Shown piece by piece: positions 1 through 7,220 of a stretch of 12,982 bases of DNA. This DNA is from TMED109 sp002684605 (lineage in GTDB: Bacteria > Pseudomonadota > Alphaproteobacteria > TMED109). The position numbers and the translations under genes are program-made. The notes beneath the pieces are model-generated. The model was not told where the DNA came from. It did no database searches and saw only the letters and a list, made by a program, of their open reading frames with translations. The stretch is from contig CAJWSU010000035.1 in assembly GCA_913046335.1 (NCBI GenBank), forward strand, positions 1 through 12,982, read 5' to 3'. How positions within the stretch are numbered: position 1 is the stretch's first letter; each line of letters begins with the position of its first letter.

Positions 1-1
1 C

Positions 2-76
2 ATGAACAACCAAGCAGAAATAAATACAGGTAATTTATATTTTAATGAAAAAATTAATAATGTTCCTATTCTTTAA
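2..76 (+). CDS. possible 3' end of an upstream gene (partial)
   Basis: The frame beginning at base 2 is open to a TAA at 74-76 and would encode a short polar tail ending in NNVPIL. The gene, if real, begins before the window, so its product cannot be named. The other forward frames stop sooner (TAA at 31-33, and TGA at 3-5), and the minus strand here is broken by stops. The TAA lies 8 bp from the end of the minus-strand ORF at 85-210, which fits the tight convergent ends seen elsewhere in the window. The open stretch is short enough to be chance. Confidence 0.3.
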   Translation: MNNQAEINTGNLYFNEKINNVPIL

Positions 77-84
77 CTAAAAAT

Positions 85-210
85 TTATTTTTTAACCTTA
101 TCGTTATCAAACAATCTTTTCTTTTTTTTTATTCTTTTGAATAATATAAATCCTCCACCTAATAAAGCGGCTGAAATAATAGATTTTCCAATAATTCTTG
201 TAATAAACAT
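85..210 (-). CDS. small single-span membrane protein, 41 aa, unknown function
   Basis: This ORF runs from an ATG at 210-208 to TAA at 87-85. A purine-rich AGGTGA lies four bases before the ATG, a reasonable ribosome-binding site. The 41-residue product has one hydrophobic stretch (about residues 9-25, IISAALLGGGFILF-like, with a GGG turn) followed by a very basic tail (KRIKKKKRLF) and a charged end. This is the shape of a small membrane protein with a cytoplasmic basic C-terminus. I do not recognise a family. It is divergent from the ThDP enzyme gene and convergent with the possible partial gene at the window edge. Because it is short and Lys/Ile-rich in an AT-rich genome, it could be fortuitous. 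The ribosome-binding site and coherent membrane-span pattern are the evidence for it. Confidence 0.5.
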   Translation of the reverse strand: MFITRIIGKSIISAALLGGGFILFKRIKKKKRLFDNDKVKK

Positions 211-285
211 TTTTCACCTAAAAATAAAAATTAAATATTAATTGCACATAGCATAAAACATATAAATAATAATTAGAAGCTATTT

Positions 286-290
286 AGGAA
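286..290 (+). promoter_or_regulatory. ribosome-binding site that decides the start of the ThDP enzyme
   Basis: AGGAA sits five bases before the ATG at 296 but only two before the in-frame TTG at 293. This favours the ATG at 296 over the longer TTG-initiated form. Confidence 0.6.
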
Positions 291-295
291 TATTG

Positions 296-1954
296 ATGAA
301 AAAAATTACTGGAAGATCAGCTTTTTTATCTATTTTAAGAAGTGAAGGTGTTACCCATCTTTTTGGAAACCCTGGTACTACTGAACTTCCTATTATGCAC
401 GCTCTTAAAGATTACCCAGAAATACAATATATTTTAGGACTTCAAGAATCTATAGTTGTAGCTATGGCAGATGGATACTCAAGAGCAACTGGAAAATTAT
501 CTGTATGTAATGTTCATGTTGCTCCTGGTTTAGGAAATGCAATGGGTGCAATATATAATGCTAAATTTGTAGGCAGCCCAGTTATAATTACTGCAGGACA
601 GCAAGAACAAGGTCATGGGCTAATGGAACCAATGTTATATGGACCTCTTGTTCAGATGGCGGAACCTCTTGTAAAATGGGCAATAGAAGTTACAAGACTT
701 GAAGATCTTCCGAGAATACTAAGAAGAGCTGCAAAAATAGCATTAGCGCCTCCTACTGGTCCTGTATTTATATCTCTGCCAGGCGATATTTTAAATGCAG
801 AAGCAGAAATAGACTTAGGAAAATCATCTAGAATTAAATATAATATAACTCCAGATAAAGAAACCCTTGAAGATATAAAAAATAGAATTTTAAAAGCGAA
901 TAATCCTGTTATCATTTCTGGCCATGAAATAGCTCAAACAGCTAGCTTTAATGAAATTTCTAATTTTTCAGAGATGATTGGAGCGGCTGTTTATCAGCAA
1001 ACTGTTCCACATGGCTCCCATTACCCTTCAGAACATAAAACATATGTGGGTGTAATGCCTAGAAGTCAATCACAGGTTAAAAAAATATTAGAAAATTATG
1101 ATTTATTAATTTGTGTAGGAAGTGATGTTTTAAGAATGTCTGTATGGAGCTCTATAGAGCCTCTTCCAAAAAATATGTCTATAATACATATCGGAATTAG
1201 AGATTGGGAATTAGCAAAAAATTATCATACTGAACAAGCTATCCTAGGAAACGTCAAAACGACACTAATAAATCTTAATAAAATTTTATCTAATAATTTA
1301 GATAAAACATATAAAAATAATGCAGTTATTAGAATTAAAAAAATAGAAAAAAATAATTGGAGTAAAAATAAAAAAGACCTTACTTCTAAAACATCAAAAG
1401 ATAAAAATATAATCCCTATTACTCCAAACTGGTTAATGATGACTTTAGCTGAAAATATTTCTAATAATAATATAGTAGTAGAAGAGGCTCTAGTATCTTC
1501 CAGAAGATTATTAAACTTTCTTCCTTTTAAAAACCATAAAGACTTTTATGGTTTAGCAAGCGGAGGAATTGGATGGGCAGTTTCAGGATGTATAGGAGTA
1601 TCATTAGCTAATAAGAATAAAACAATAGTAGCAATAATAGGAGATGGAAGCTCTATGTATGCTATTCAATCTATATGGACTGCTGCGCACTATAATTTAC
1701 CAATTATATATGTCATAGCTAATAACCAAAGTTATCGCATTATCAAAGAACGACTAGAAGGATTTCATAACAATTCTAACTTTGTAGGAATGGATTTTAA
1801 TAAACCTAAAATTGATTTTGTTAAAATAGCCAATTCCATGGGAGTTGAAGCTACTCAGGTTTCAGAGCCAAAAAGCTTAAAAAGCTTATTTAAAAAAGCA
1901 TTTAAATACAAAAAACCATATTTGATAGAAGTGATGGTTGATAAAGGTTATTAA
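296..1954 (+). CDS. ThDP-dependent decarboxylase, benzoylformate decarboxylase-like
   Basis: The 552-residue protein has the three-domain plan of the pyruvate-oxidase/acetolactate-synthase superfamily: N-terminal ThDP (pyrimidine-binding) domain about 4-170, central domain about 185-325, C-terminal ThDP (diphosphate-binding) domain about 375-548. The activating glutamate is E51 (LQES). The metal/diphosphate motif starts at GDG 449-451 and ends at the NN near 476-477. It looks closest to benzoylformate decarboxylase (MdlC): GNPGTTELP, a histidine in NVHVAPGLGNAMG (H74, like MdlC His70) and GDGSxxYxIxxxWTAAxYN. However, MdlC Ser26 is Thr28 here and MdlC His281 aligns with a serine near residue 282. 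Both positions are catalytic in MdlC, so the substrate is probably another 2-oxo acid. No mandelate-pathway genes are nearby. The end overlaps the convergent reductase gene by four bases (TTAA). It is a soluble cytoplasmic enzyme. The ThDP fold is certain; the reaction is open. Confidence 0.85.
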   Translation: MKKITGRSAFLSILRSEGVTHLFGNPGTTELPIMHALKDYPEIQYILGLQESIVVAMADGYSRATGKLSVCNVHVAPGLGNAMGAIYNAKFVGSPVIITAGQQEQGHGLMEPMLYGPLVQMAEPLVKWAIEVTRLEDLPRILRRAAKIALAPPTGPVFISLPGDILNAEAEIDLGKSSRIKYNITPDKETLEDIKNRILKANNPVIISGHEIAQTASFNEISNFSEMIGAAVYQQTVPHGSHYPSEHKTYVGVMPRSQSQVKKILENYDLLICVGSDVLRMSVWSSIEPLPKNMSIIHIGIRDWELAKNYHTEQAILGNVKTTLINLNKILSNNLDKTYKNNAVIRIKKIEKNNWSKNKKDLTSKTSKDKNIIPITPNWLMMTLAENISNNNIVVEEALVSSRRLLNFLPFKNHKDFYGLASGGIGWAVSGCIGVSLANKNKTIVAIIGDGSSMYAIQSIWTAAHYNLPIIYVIANNQSYRIIKERLEGFHNNSNFVGMDFNKPKIDFVKIANSMGVEATQVSEPKSLKSLFKKAFKYKKPYLIEVMVDKGY

Positions 1955-2949
1955 CTATTAAAGTTTTCCCCATTGGGAGTAACTATTATTTTTCCACTTC
2001 TTCCATATTTAGCTGCGTGTGCAACAGCTTTCTTAATATCTTCAATTGGATAAGTTTTTTCTACAGGCACATGAATAATATTTTTTTCTATCAGACTAGA
2101 TAAGTATGAATACATTTCAATAATTTCTTTTTTATCCATATTTTGTAGCCATGGCATTAACCAAAACCCTGTTAATAATAAGCGCTTAAAAACAGTCTGA
2201 TGTGAAGATATCTGAATATTTTTTCCTGATAATAAACCATAATTTAATATAGTTGCTTCATCTTCTAGGCAATCTCCTATACGTAATACCTGATCACCTC
2301 CCACTGCATCTATTGCTAGTTTTATATTTGCATTATTAGTAATATTCTTAACAGTTTTTGATAAATCATTATTATCTATAACAACTGCATCAGCACCTAT
2401 TTTTTTAAGACTTTCTTCTAAACCTTCCCTTCTAACGATATTCACTGTATTTAAACCTAATTCTTTCGCAATACTTATAACAGAGTGCCCTACACCAGAA
2501 TTAGCTGCATCTTGAATTATCCAATCATTTTTATTTAATTTAACATATTTTTTTATCATTAAATATGCTGTTGCTGGATTAACTTTCATCATTGATAATT
2601 GTAATGGATCTATATTTTTTGGAAGTAATATTAAATTACTAGCCAATACCATTTTTTGCTGTACCCAGTTTTCTCGGTCTAAAGGAAGAACTATATCTCC
2701 TATATTAAAGCCCTGAACATTTTTTCCGATTTTATTTACTTTTCCAACGGATTCTGCTCCTAATTTGGATGGTAACTTATATTCTACTCCATACTTGCCT
2801 TCTAAAATCAAAACATCTGCCGGATTAATAGGGAAAGCTAATATATCAATTAAAACTTCATTATCTTTAGGCAAACCTAAATCGTTTACATCTATGCATT
2901 CAATAACTTGGTCTGGTCGACCAACAGAAGAAAATTGAGCTATTTTCAT
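1951..2949 (-). CDS. MDR-superfamily reductase, MECR/Etr1-like 2-enoyl thioester reductase
   Basis: This 332-residue medium-chain dehydrogenase/reductase has no zinc ligands and resembles the mitochondrial 2-enoyl thioester reductases (MECR/Etr1), which reduce trans-2-enoyl-ACP or -CoA with NADPH. Shared features are INPADVLILEGKYG (Tyr53 aligns with the MECR/Etr1 catalytic tyrosine), a VNPATAY motif (123-129), QDAANSGVG (146-154) at the Rossmann turn, and N-x-VRR (170-174), whose arginines suit the NADPH 2'-phosphate. The GFWLMPW segment also matches MECR. The N-terminal catalytic domain covers about 1-120 and 270-332, with the cofactor domain between. The ATG at 2949 is preceded by AAGGAAAG at good spacing. 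The gene is monocistronic and convergent with the ThDP enzyme. The annotation 'quinone oxidoreductase/zinc-binding dehydrogenase' would be the generic alternative. Whether it acts in fatty-acid synthesis or on short acyl-CoAs is not shown. Confidence 0.8.
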   Translation of the reverse strand: MKIAQFSSVGRPDQVIECIDVNDLGLPKDNEVLIDILAFPINPADVLILEGKYGVEYKLPSKLGAESVGKVNKIGKNVQGFNIGDIVLPLDRENWVQQKMVLASNLILLPKNIDPLQLSMMKVNPATAYLMIKKYVKLNKNDWIIQDAANSGVGHSVISIAKELGLNTVNIVRREGLEESLKKIGADAVVIDNNDLSKTVKNITNNANIKLAIDAVGGDQVLRIGDCLEDEATILNYGLLSGKNIQISSHQTVFKRLLLTGFWLMPWLQNMDKKEIIEMYSYLSSLIEKNIIHVPVEKTYPIEDIKKAVAHAAKYGRSGKIIVTPNGENFNS

Positions 2950-2990
2950 ATTCTTTCCTTTTCAAAATTGTGAATAAGAGATAAAAGTGA

Positions 2991-2996
2991 ATTATA
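2991..2996 (-). promoter_or_regulatory. candidate -10 element for the MECR-like gene
   Basis: Read on the minus strand this is a perfect TATAAT, about 42 bases before the ATG at 2949. The -35 seventeen bases further upstream (TTTATC) is weak. The same bases read forwards (TTATAC, with TTGTGA at 2968-2973, spacer 18) could serve the divergent protease gene at 3034, so the two promoters may overlap. Confidence 0.35.
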
Positions 2997-3033
2997 CATC
3001 AGATAAATATTAAGATAAATCAAATAAAGATAT

Positions 3034-3693
3034 ATGAATTTATTAATAAAAACATTAAACAATAATCTATACAAAATTGTTGAACTAGCCCTTCTCAGTT
3101 CCATTTTACCTTATGTTGTATTGGTATTAAAATTTTATAATTTAGTTTTACCCATCTTATGGTTAGTTACCTTATATTGTATAATAATTTTTTACATAAA
3201 AGAAAATAATATTAATTATAAATTAAAAAATATTTTCAATATAAATAGGCTGGTTTTAATAAAAATAATAATTCGTTGGATAATTTTTAGTGCGATTTTA
3301 TTATTAATTACTTATTATTTTTTTAATGAGAAATTTTTTATTATTCAAAAAAATAATCCTGAAATCTTATGGAAAATAATGTTGCTTTATCCTATTTTTT
3401 CAGCATTACCTCAAGAATTTATTTTTTGTAAATTTTTCTTTTTTCGATATAAAAGTATTTTTAAAAGTAATTTAAATTTAACTATAGCAAGCGCACTATG
3501 TTTTGGCATAGCTCATATACTTTTTTTAAATATAATAGCGCCCGTATTAAGTTTAATTGGAGGATTTTTATTTGCTAATACTTATAGGAAACATAGATCT
3601 TTACTTTTAGTTTCTATAGAACATGGTTTGTATGGTAATACACTATTTTTTGTTGGTTTAGGTTGGTATTTTTGGGGAGGCAGTCTTGCATGA
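3034..3693 (+). CDS. CPBP-family (Rce1-like) intramembrane metalloprotease
   Basis: The 219-residue, strongly hydrophobic protein has about six membrane spans (near 17-34, 38-55, 74-95, 113-126, 150-180 and 190-212). The C-terminal half carries the three CPBP/Abi motifs: QEFIFCKFFFFR (Q127, E128 ... R138), FGIAH (F157, H161) and EHGLYGN (H197, N202). In Rce1-type proteases the glutamates and histidines form the active site. The usual EE pair is QE here, a variant I recall from a 'PQE' subgroup of bacterial members, so activity may be retained. Substrates of bacterial CPBP proteins are mostly unknown; some give immunity to bacteriocins. No clear Shine-Dalgarno precedes the ATG. The last 36 bases overlap the convergent ceramidase-like gene, a physical overlap that says little about function. 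Confidence 0.75.
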   Translation: MNLLIKTLNNNLYKIVELALLSSILPYVVLVLKFYNLVLPILWLVTLYCIIIFYIKENNINYKLKNIFNINRLVLIKIIIRWIIFSAILLLITYYFFNEKFFIIQKNNPEILWKIMLLYPIFSALPQEFIFCKFFFFRYKSIFKSNLNLTIASALCFGIAHILFLNIIAPVLSLIGGFLFANTYRKHRSLLLVSIEHGLYGNTLFFVGLGWYFWGGSLA

Positions 3694-4308
3694 TTTATTT
3701 TTATATATAAAAAATACTAATGTATATAAGACAAGACTATTTAGAATATGCCATAAAAAATGAGTCCCATAAAAATTAATATTACATATATGATTATCCA
3801 CTGCTCTAAATAAAATAGATATCGCAAATATAATATTAGCTAATAAAATGTAGAAGCTGCCTTCAATTTTTTCTTTAAGTGCAAATAAATATATTATAAA
3901 TAAATGCATTAAAATTATAATATAAAAACTTGAATCTCCTAAAAAGCTAATACTACCTTTTAATTGATTTCCTATATAAAAATAAATAACAGGTGATACT
4001 AAAGTTATTACTAATGAAAAAATTTTTGAAAAATTAAAAACAGAATTATTAATTATAAAGAGATAAAATAATATAAATAACAAAATAGCTATTATATCCA
4101 AAAACCCAGTCATTTCTGTAGGAATTGTATGGAAAAGAAAACTTCCTATTCCAATTAATCCTATTAATGAACCAAAGATTACAGAATATTTTTCACCCCT
4201 ATATCTTTTTAATATAAAAATAGATGTTATTATAAATGCTAAATTTGTGATACTATTTAAAGGTTCAGAAAGGAGCCCTTGAGCTGTTCTTTCACAATAA
4301 TAATACAT
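3658..4308 (-). CDS. alkaline-ceramidase-like membrane hydrolase (CREST superfamily)
   Basis: The 216-residue integral membrane protein, with about seven spans, matches the ceramidase family (ACER/Ydc1-like), which cleaves ceramide amide bonds using a membrane-embedded zinc. The N-terminus YYYCERTAQGLLSEPLN is the family hallmark. Using the ATG at 4308, the metal/active-site set of human ACER3 (S77, H81, D92, H217, H221) is present with exact spacing: S56, H60 (S-x3-H), D71 (H+11) and H183/H187 (H-x3-H in THFLWH). An intact hydrolase of ceramide or a related amide lipid is therefore likely. I chose the ATG at 4308 over the GTG at 4320 because that GTG lies inside a strong Shine-Dalgarno. The 3' end runs 36 bases into the convergent CPBP protease gene. 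No sphingolipid synthesis gene is seen nearby, so the real substrate may be another N-acyl lipid. Confidence 0.8.
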   Translation of the reverse strand: MYYYCERTAQGLLSEPLNSITNLAFIITSIFILKRYRGEKYSVIFGSLIGLIGIGSFLFHTIPTEMTGFLDIIAILLFILFYLFIINNSVFNFSKIFSLVITLVSPVIYFYIGNQLKGSISFLGDSSFYIIILMHLFIIYLFALKEKIEGSFYILLANIIFAISILFRAVDNHICNINFYGTHFLWHILNSLVLYTLVFFIYKNKSCKTASPKIPT

Positions 4309-4316
4309 ATACGCTT

Positions 4317-4323
4317 CCACCTT
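4317..4323 (-). promoter_or_regulatory. Shine-Dalgarno fixing the start of the ceramidase-like gene
   Basis: Read on the minus strand this is AAGGTGG, six of seven matches to AAGGAGG, with eight bases to the ATG at 4308. It contains the alternative GTG start at 4320, which would then have no ribosome-binding site of its own. Confidence 0.6.
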
Positions 4324-4401
4324 TTATTATAATAAAATTTTTCTTCTTATTTTTTAGGTTATATATACTTCATTGTTTTATAAAAAACGAAATATATTTG
4401 T

Positions 4402-5610
4402 ATGAAAACTACAATTGAAAATAATGAGAATCAAAGTTGGTATATTATATTTGGCTTATGGCTTATATATTTTTCTTTTGGATATGCAGTGTCTTCAATT
4501 GCCCCAATCGTACCTTATATTACTAATGACTTAAATATATCATATAAACAAATGGGATTAATACTAGGAGCCTGGCAATTTACTTATATGTTTTTTGCAT
4601 TACCAGCAGGATTTATTTTAGATAAATATGGTCTCAAAATATCAATATTTATTGCGGCTATGATTATTACGTTATCTTTAGTATCAAGAGGACTATCAAA
4701 TAATTTTTACCAAATGTGGCTAGCAGTTGCTTTATTTGGAATAGGTGGACCTTTAATTTCTGTTGGAGTTCCTAAGGCTTCTAGTCTATGGAAAAGTCAA
4801 AAAAAAAGGACAATATCCATGGGAATTTTATTTACTGGGCCAATGTTCGGTGGAATAGTTTCATTATCAACTATGAATTCTATATTAATGCCTTTATTAA
4901 ATAGTAATTGGAAATTAGTTTATTTCTTTTATAGCCTGATTCCTTTTCTATCAGGACTTATATGGCTTATTGTTATTAATAATAAACCAATTCTAAATAT
5001 ACAAAAAGATGCTATTTTAAATATTTCAAGAAGCATTTCTGAATTTAAACTTATTATTACAAAAAAAAGATTTTTAATAATCTTGATACTAGGAACTAGC
5101 GCGATGTTTCTCGTACATGGTGTCCCAGGATGGATCCCAAAAATTTTATTTTCAAAAGGTATAAGCATTGGTCTTGCTAGTTTATTAGCAACTATTCCAA
5201 TAGTAATAGGAATAATCTCTGCCTTAACAGTTCCTAGATTTACTAATAATGATACACGCATTAAAATACTTGCTCTCTTATTTATTAATGCTGCTTTTTC
5301 CTTATTATTACTTCAATCAAATAATCTAATGATTTTTATAATAGGGCTTTTCTTTTTAGGAATATCTACAGGTTCTCTAATTGCTATAATTTTAAATCAC
5401 CTATCAGAAACAAAAGATATTTCTTATGATAATATAGGTATTGCAGGTGGCTTATTTTTTTCTATTATAGAAGTTGGAGGAGTATTAGGACCTTTTTTTA
5501 TAGGTCTTATATATGACCTTTATAATAATTTTAATGTTGCATTAAGTTTATATGCTTTATTAATGTTTATAATGATATTTCCTTTATATATATTAAAAAA
5601 TAAAATATAG
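4402..5610 (+). CDS. major facilitator superfamily transporter
   Basis: The 402-residue protein has 12 predicted membrane helices in two halves separated by a polar central loop (about residues 195-222). The MFS loop 2-3 signature appears as GFILDKYGLK (about 70-79), and the helix 4-5 region has GIGGPLISVGVPKASSLW. The second half begins near KKRFLIILILGTSAMF. It will act in the inner membrane as a secondary transporter. The overall look (SIAPIVPYI near the N-terminus) recalls CynX/NarK-like anion or organic-acid carriers, but the substrate cannot be read from the sequence. The gene is divergent from the ceramidase-like gene and ends four bases from the convergent regulator gene. No Shine-Dalgarno is evident before the ATG; upstream bases are A/T only apart from a single CG. 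Confidence 0.85.
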   Translation: MKTTIENNENQSWYIIFGLWLIYFSFGYAVSSIAPIVPYITNDLNISYKQMGLILGAWQFTYMFFALPAGFILDKYGLKISIFIAAMIITLSLVSRGLSNNFYQMWLAVALFGIGGPLISVGVPKASSLWKSQKKRTISMGILFTGPMFGGIVSLSTMNSILMPLLNSNWKLVYFFYSLIPFLSGLIWLIVINNKPILNIQKDAILNISRSISEFKLIITKKRFLIILILGTSAMFLVHGVPGWIPKILFSKGISIGLASLLATIPIVIGIISALTVPRFTNNDTRIKILALLFINAAFSLLLLQSNNLMIFIIGLFFLGISTGSLIAIILNHLSETKDISYDNIGIAGGLFFSIIEVGGVLGPFFIGLIYDLYNNFNVALSLYALLMFIMIFPLYILKNKI

Positions 5611-5614
5611 TTTT

Positions 5615-7057
5615 TTAGCTTGGGGTTACATAAGCAGATAAACCTTTAACATTTTCGTTATATGTTAATTGATGATTACTAGGTGGAAATGCCCTTTGCC
5701 TACAATCTATTCTTGGACAACTTCGACATGAAACCCCTACTGGAACAATGTTTTCAGAAGAATCTAATAAAACTCTCTCTCCATAAATCATTTCACTTGC
5801 ATCATTTAAACTGCATCCTAATCCTATAGAATAAAAACTTTCGGGCGAGTCAAAGCCACCGCTTCTTTTTTGAAATGCTCTTGCGATGCAAAAATATTTT
5901 TCGCCATTAGGCATAATAGAAACTTGAACTTTAATCCTATCTGGTGTCGTAAATGCAGAATATATATTAAGTCTTGGACAAGCCCCACTATACCTTGAAA
6001 TTGCTATTCCTGAAGCAGAAAATCTTTTAGAAATATTTCCTGCTATATCAACTCTCATCATATGAAAAGGTATGCCTCGCATCCCTGGTTTATTTAAAGT
6101 AGTCAGTCTATGACAAACCTGTTCAAAACTAACCTGAAACCTATTTTCTAAAACTTCTATATCATATTTTGTAAATAATGCTTGTTCATAAAAGGTTTCA
6201 TAAGGTAAAATTATTGCACCTGCAAAATAATTTGATAAAGCTAACCTACCTAATTTTCTAACTTCTCCTTCTTCAATATTATTATCATCTAATATTGTAT
6301 CAATCTCTATATCCGCAAGTAAAAGTCCCATTTGTTGAGCCACTAAAAATGTTCTACTTGCTTGCGGAAGCCTATCACTAATAACAAGTGTTTTAGCCAC
6401 AGGATCATAATATCGTATAGTGTCATGTTTTATTTCAGGAGGTATTGTAGCAACTCTAATATTATGAGTTTCTGCGAGATATTCTGATAAGGGTACAAAT
6501 AAATTTATATTTTTAGGTTTATTTAAATTCTTTATAATATTAGAGGCTACTTTTTCTAAAGCTGGAAAGTAGTTAGAATTTTTTTGAATTAAATCAGAAA
6601 TTATTTCAGCAGAAATATTACCTGACATACCTTCAAAATTAGATTCGCCACTATCTACATTAGTTATACCACTTAATTGATTTTGGTTTGTCTTATGAAT
6701 ATCATAAAGACGTATAATGGCTTTAGCTATTTCAGGTTGTGAAGAAACTAAATCTTGTACATCATGATTTTTTAAATAATTATCATCAAAAACTGAATCA
6801 CTAAAAACCTCCATTATATCAGATAATAAATTTGCATCATTCTCTTTTCCAATATCTGCAAGCTCTATATTAAATTCTTGTGCCAGAATAATGAGTATTT
6901 TACCTGTAACGTTTCGTCTATTATTCTCAATAAGGTTTAAATATGGTGTTGAGATGCCTAAAATAGATGCCAACCTTTTCTGAGTAAGGCTTCTTTCTCT
7001 TCTCATTCGTCTAATAGCAGCACCTAGTCTTATACCTTTTGTATTAGTTCTCTTCAT
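5615..7057 (-). CDS. ScfR/RamB/PrpR-type short-chain acyl-CoA-responsive transcriptional regulator
   Basis: The 480-residue protein has the three-part plan of this family. Residues 9-66 form an XRE-type helix-turn-helix (LTQKRLASILGISTPYLNLIENNRRNVT). Residues about 185-325 are an ImmA/IrrE-like domain whose peptidase motif is degenerate (LVAQQMGLLLAD where HExxH would be). The C-terminal domain (about 340-475, DUF2083 type) has conserved cysteines C360, C390, C415 and a C444-x2-C447-x4-C452 cluster. Characterised relatives are RamB (acetate metabolism, including aceA), PccR (propionyl-CoA carboxylase) and mycobacterial PrpR, which I recall as holding an iron-sulfur cluster and binding CoA esters. 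Divergence from aceA makes aceA the obvious target. A TTGTTAA-N2-TTAACAA palindrome 15 bases before its start suggests autoregulation. The start is supported by AGGA six bases upstream. The stop lies four bases from the MFS gene end. Which acyl-CoA it senses is inference. Confidence 0.85.
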   Translation of the reverse strand: MKRTNTKGIRLGAAIRRMRRERSLTQKRLASILGISTPYLNLIENNRRNVTGKILIILAQEFNIELADIGKENDANLLSDIMEVFSDSVFDDNYLKNHDVQDLVSSQPEIAKAIIRLYDIHKTNQNQLSGITNVDSGESNFEGMSGNISAEIISDLIQKNSNYFPALEKVASNIIKNLNKPKNINLFVPLSEYLAETHNIRVATIPPEIKHDTIRYYDPVAKTLVISDRLPQASRTFLVAQQMGLLLADIEIDTILDDNNIEEGEVRKLGRLALSNYFAGAIILPYETFYEQALFTKYDIEVLENRFQVSFEQVCHRLTTLNKPGMRGIPFHMMRVDIAGNISKRFSASGIAISRYSGACPRLNIYSAFTTPDRIKVQVSIMPNGEKYFCIARAFQKRSGGFDSPESFYSIGLGCSLNDASEMIYGERVLLDSSENIVPVGVSCRSCPRIDCRQRAFPPSNHQLTYNENVKGLSAYVTPS

Positions 7058-7072
7058 AAAATATCCTAATTT

Positions 7073-7204
7073 TTGTTAAAGTTAACAATTTTACATATAA
7101 TAACAAATGCATATTAACATATTTACAACTTAAAACAATGATTATTGTTGGTTTACATAGAATTTTAAAGTAAATAGTTTACAAATAATACAAAATTAAC
7201 AATT
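7073..7204. promoter_or_regulatory. scfR-aceA divergent control region with repeated operator-like sites
   Basis: The spacer holds two perfect dyads: TTGTTAA-AG-TTAACAA (7073-7088) and AACAAT-GATT-ATTGTT (7134-7149). It also has six octamers fitting RTTWACAW in the same orientation, at 7081, 7113, 7121, 7151, 7177 and 7195; those at 7113 and 7121 are tandem. The heptamer TTTACAA differs by one base from TTTGCAA, the half-site I recall for PccR/RamB, so these are candidate binding sites for the adjacent regulator. I could not fix convincing -35/-10 pairs for either gene. The region is A/T-rich, so some octamers may be chance. Confidence 0.5.
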
Positions 7205-7220
7205 TAAATAGGAAAAATTA

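Noticed and set aside
293..295. TTG start for the ThDP enzyme
   Set aside because: It is only two bases from the AGGAA ribosome-binding site. The ATG at 296 has better spacing and is the stronger codon.
652..915. Minus-strand open frame inside the ThDP enzyme gene
   Set aside because: It is a shadow of a strongly conserved coding frame, with no ribosome-binding site and no recognisable protein. The same applies to the open frames at 4929-5261 (minus), 8401-8601 (plus), 9192-9377 (minus) and 11554-11823 (plus).
1873..1890. Short tandem repeat around AAAAAGCTT near the end of the ThDP enzyme
   Set aside because: It is explained by coding for a KSLKSLFKK-type amphipathic helix in A/T-rich codons.
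2950..3033. A firm promoter pair for the CPBP gene
   Set aside because: TTGTGA-18-TTATAC is possible, but it overlaps the minus-strand -10 and is too weak to list separately.
4309..4320. GTG start at 4320 for the ceramidase-like gene
   Set aside because: The GTG is part of the AAGGTGG Shine-Dalgarno serving the ATG at 4308, and it has no upstream site of its own.
4322..4337. Perfect palindrome TTTTATTATAATAAAA in the ceramidase/MFS spacer
   Set aside because: It is made only of A and T in a spacer that is almost entirely A/T, so a chance origin is likely. Its TATAAT lies too close to the ATG at 4308 and has no -35, so I did not call it an operator or promoter.
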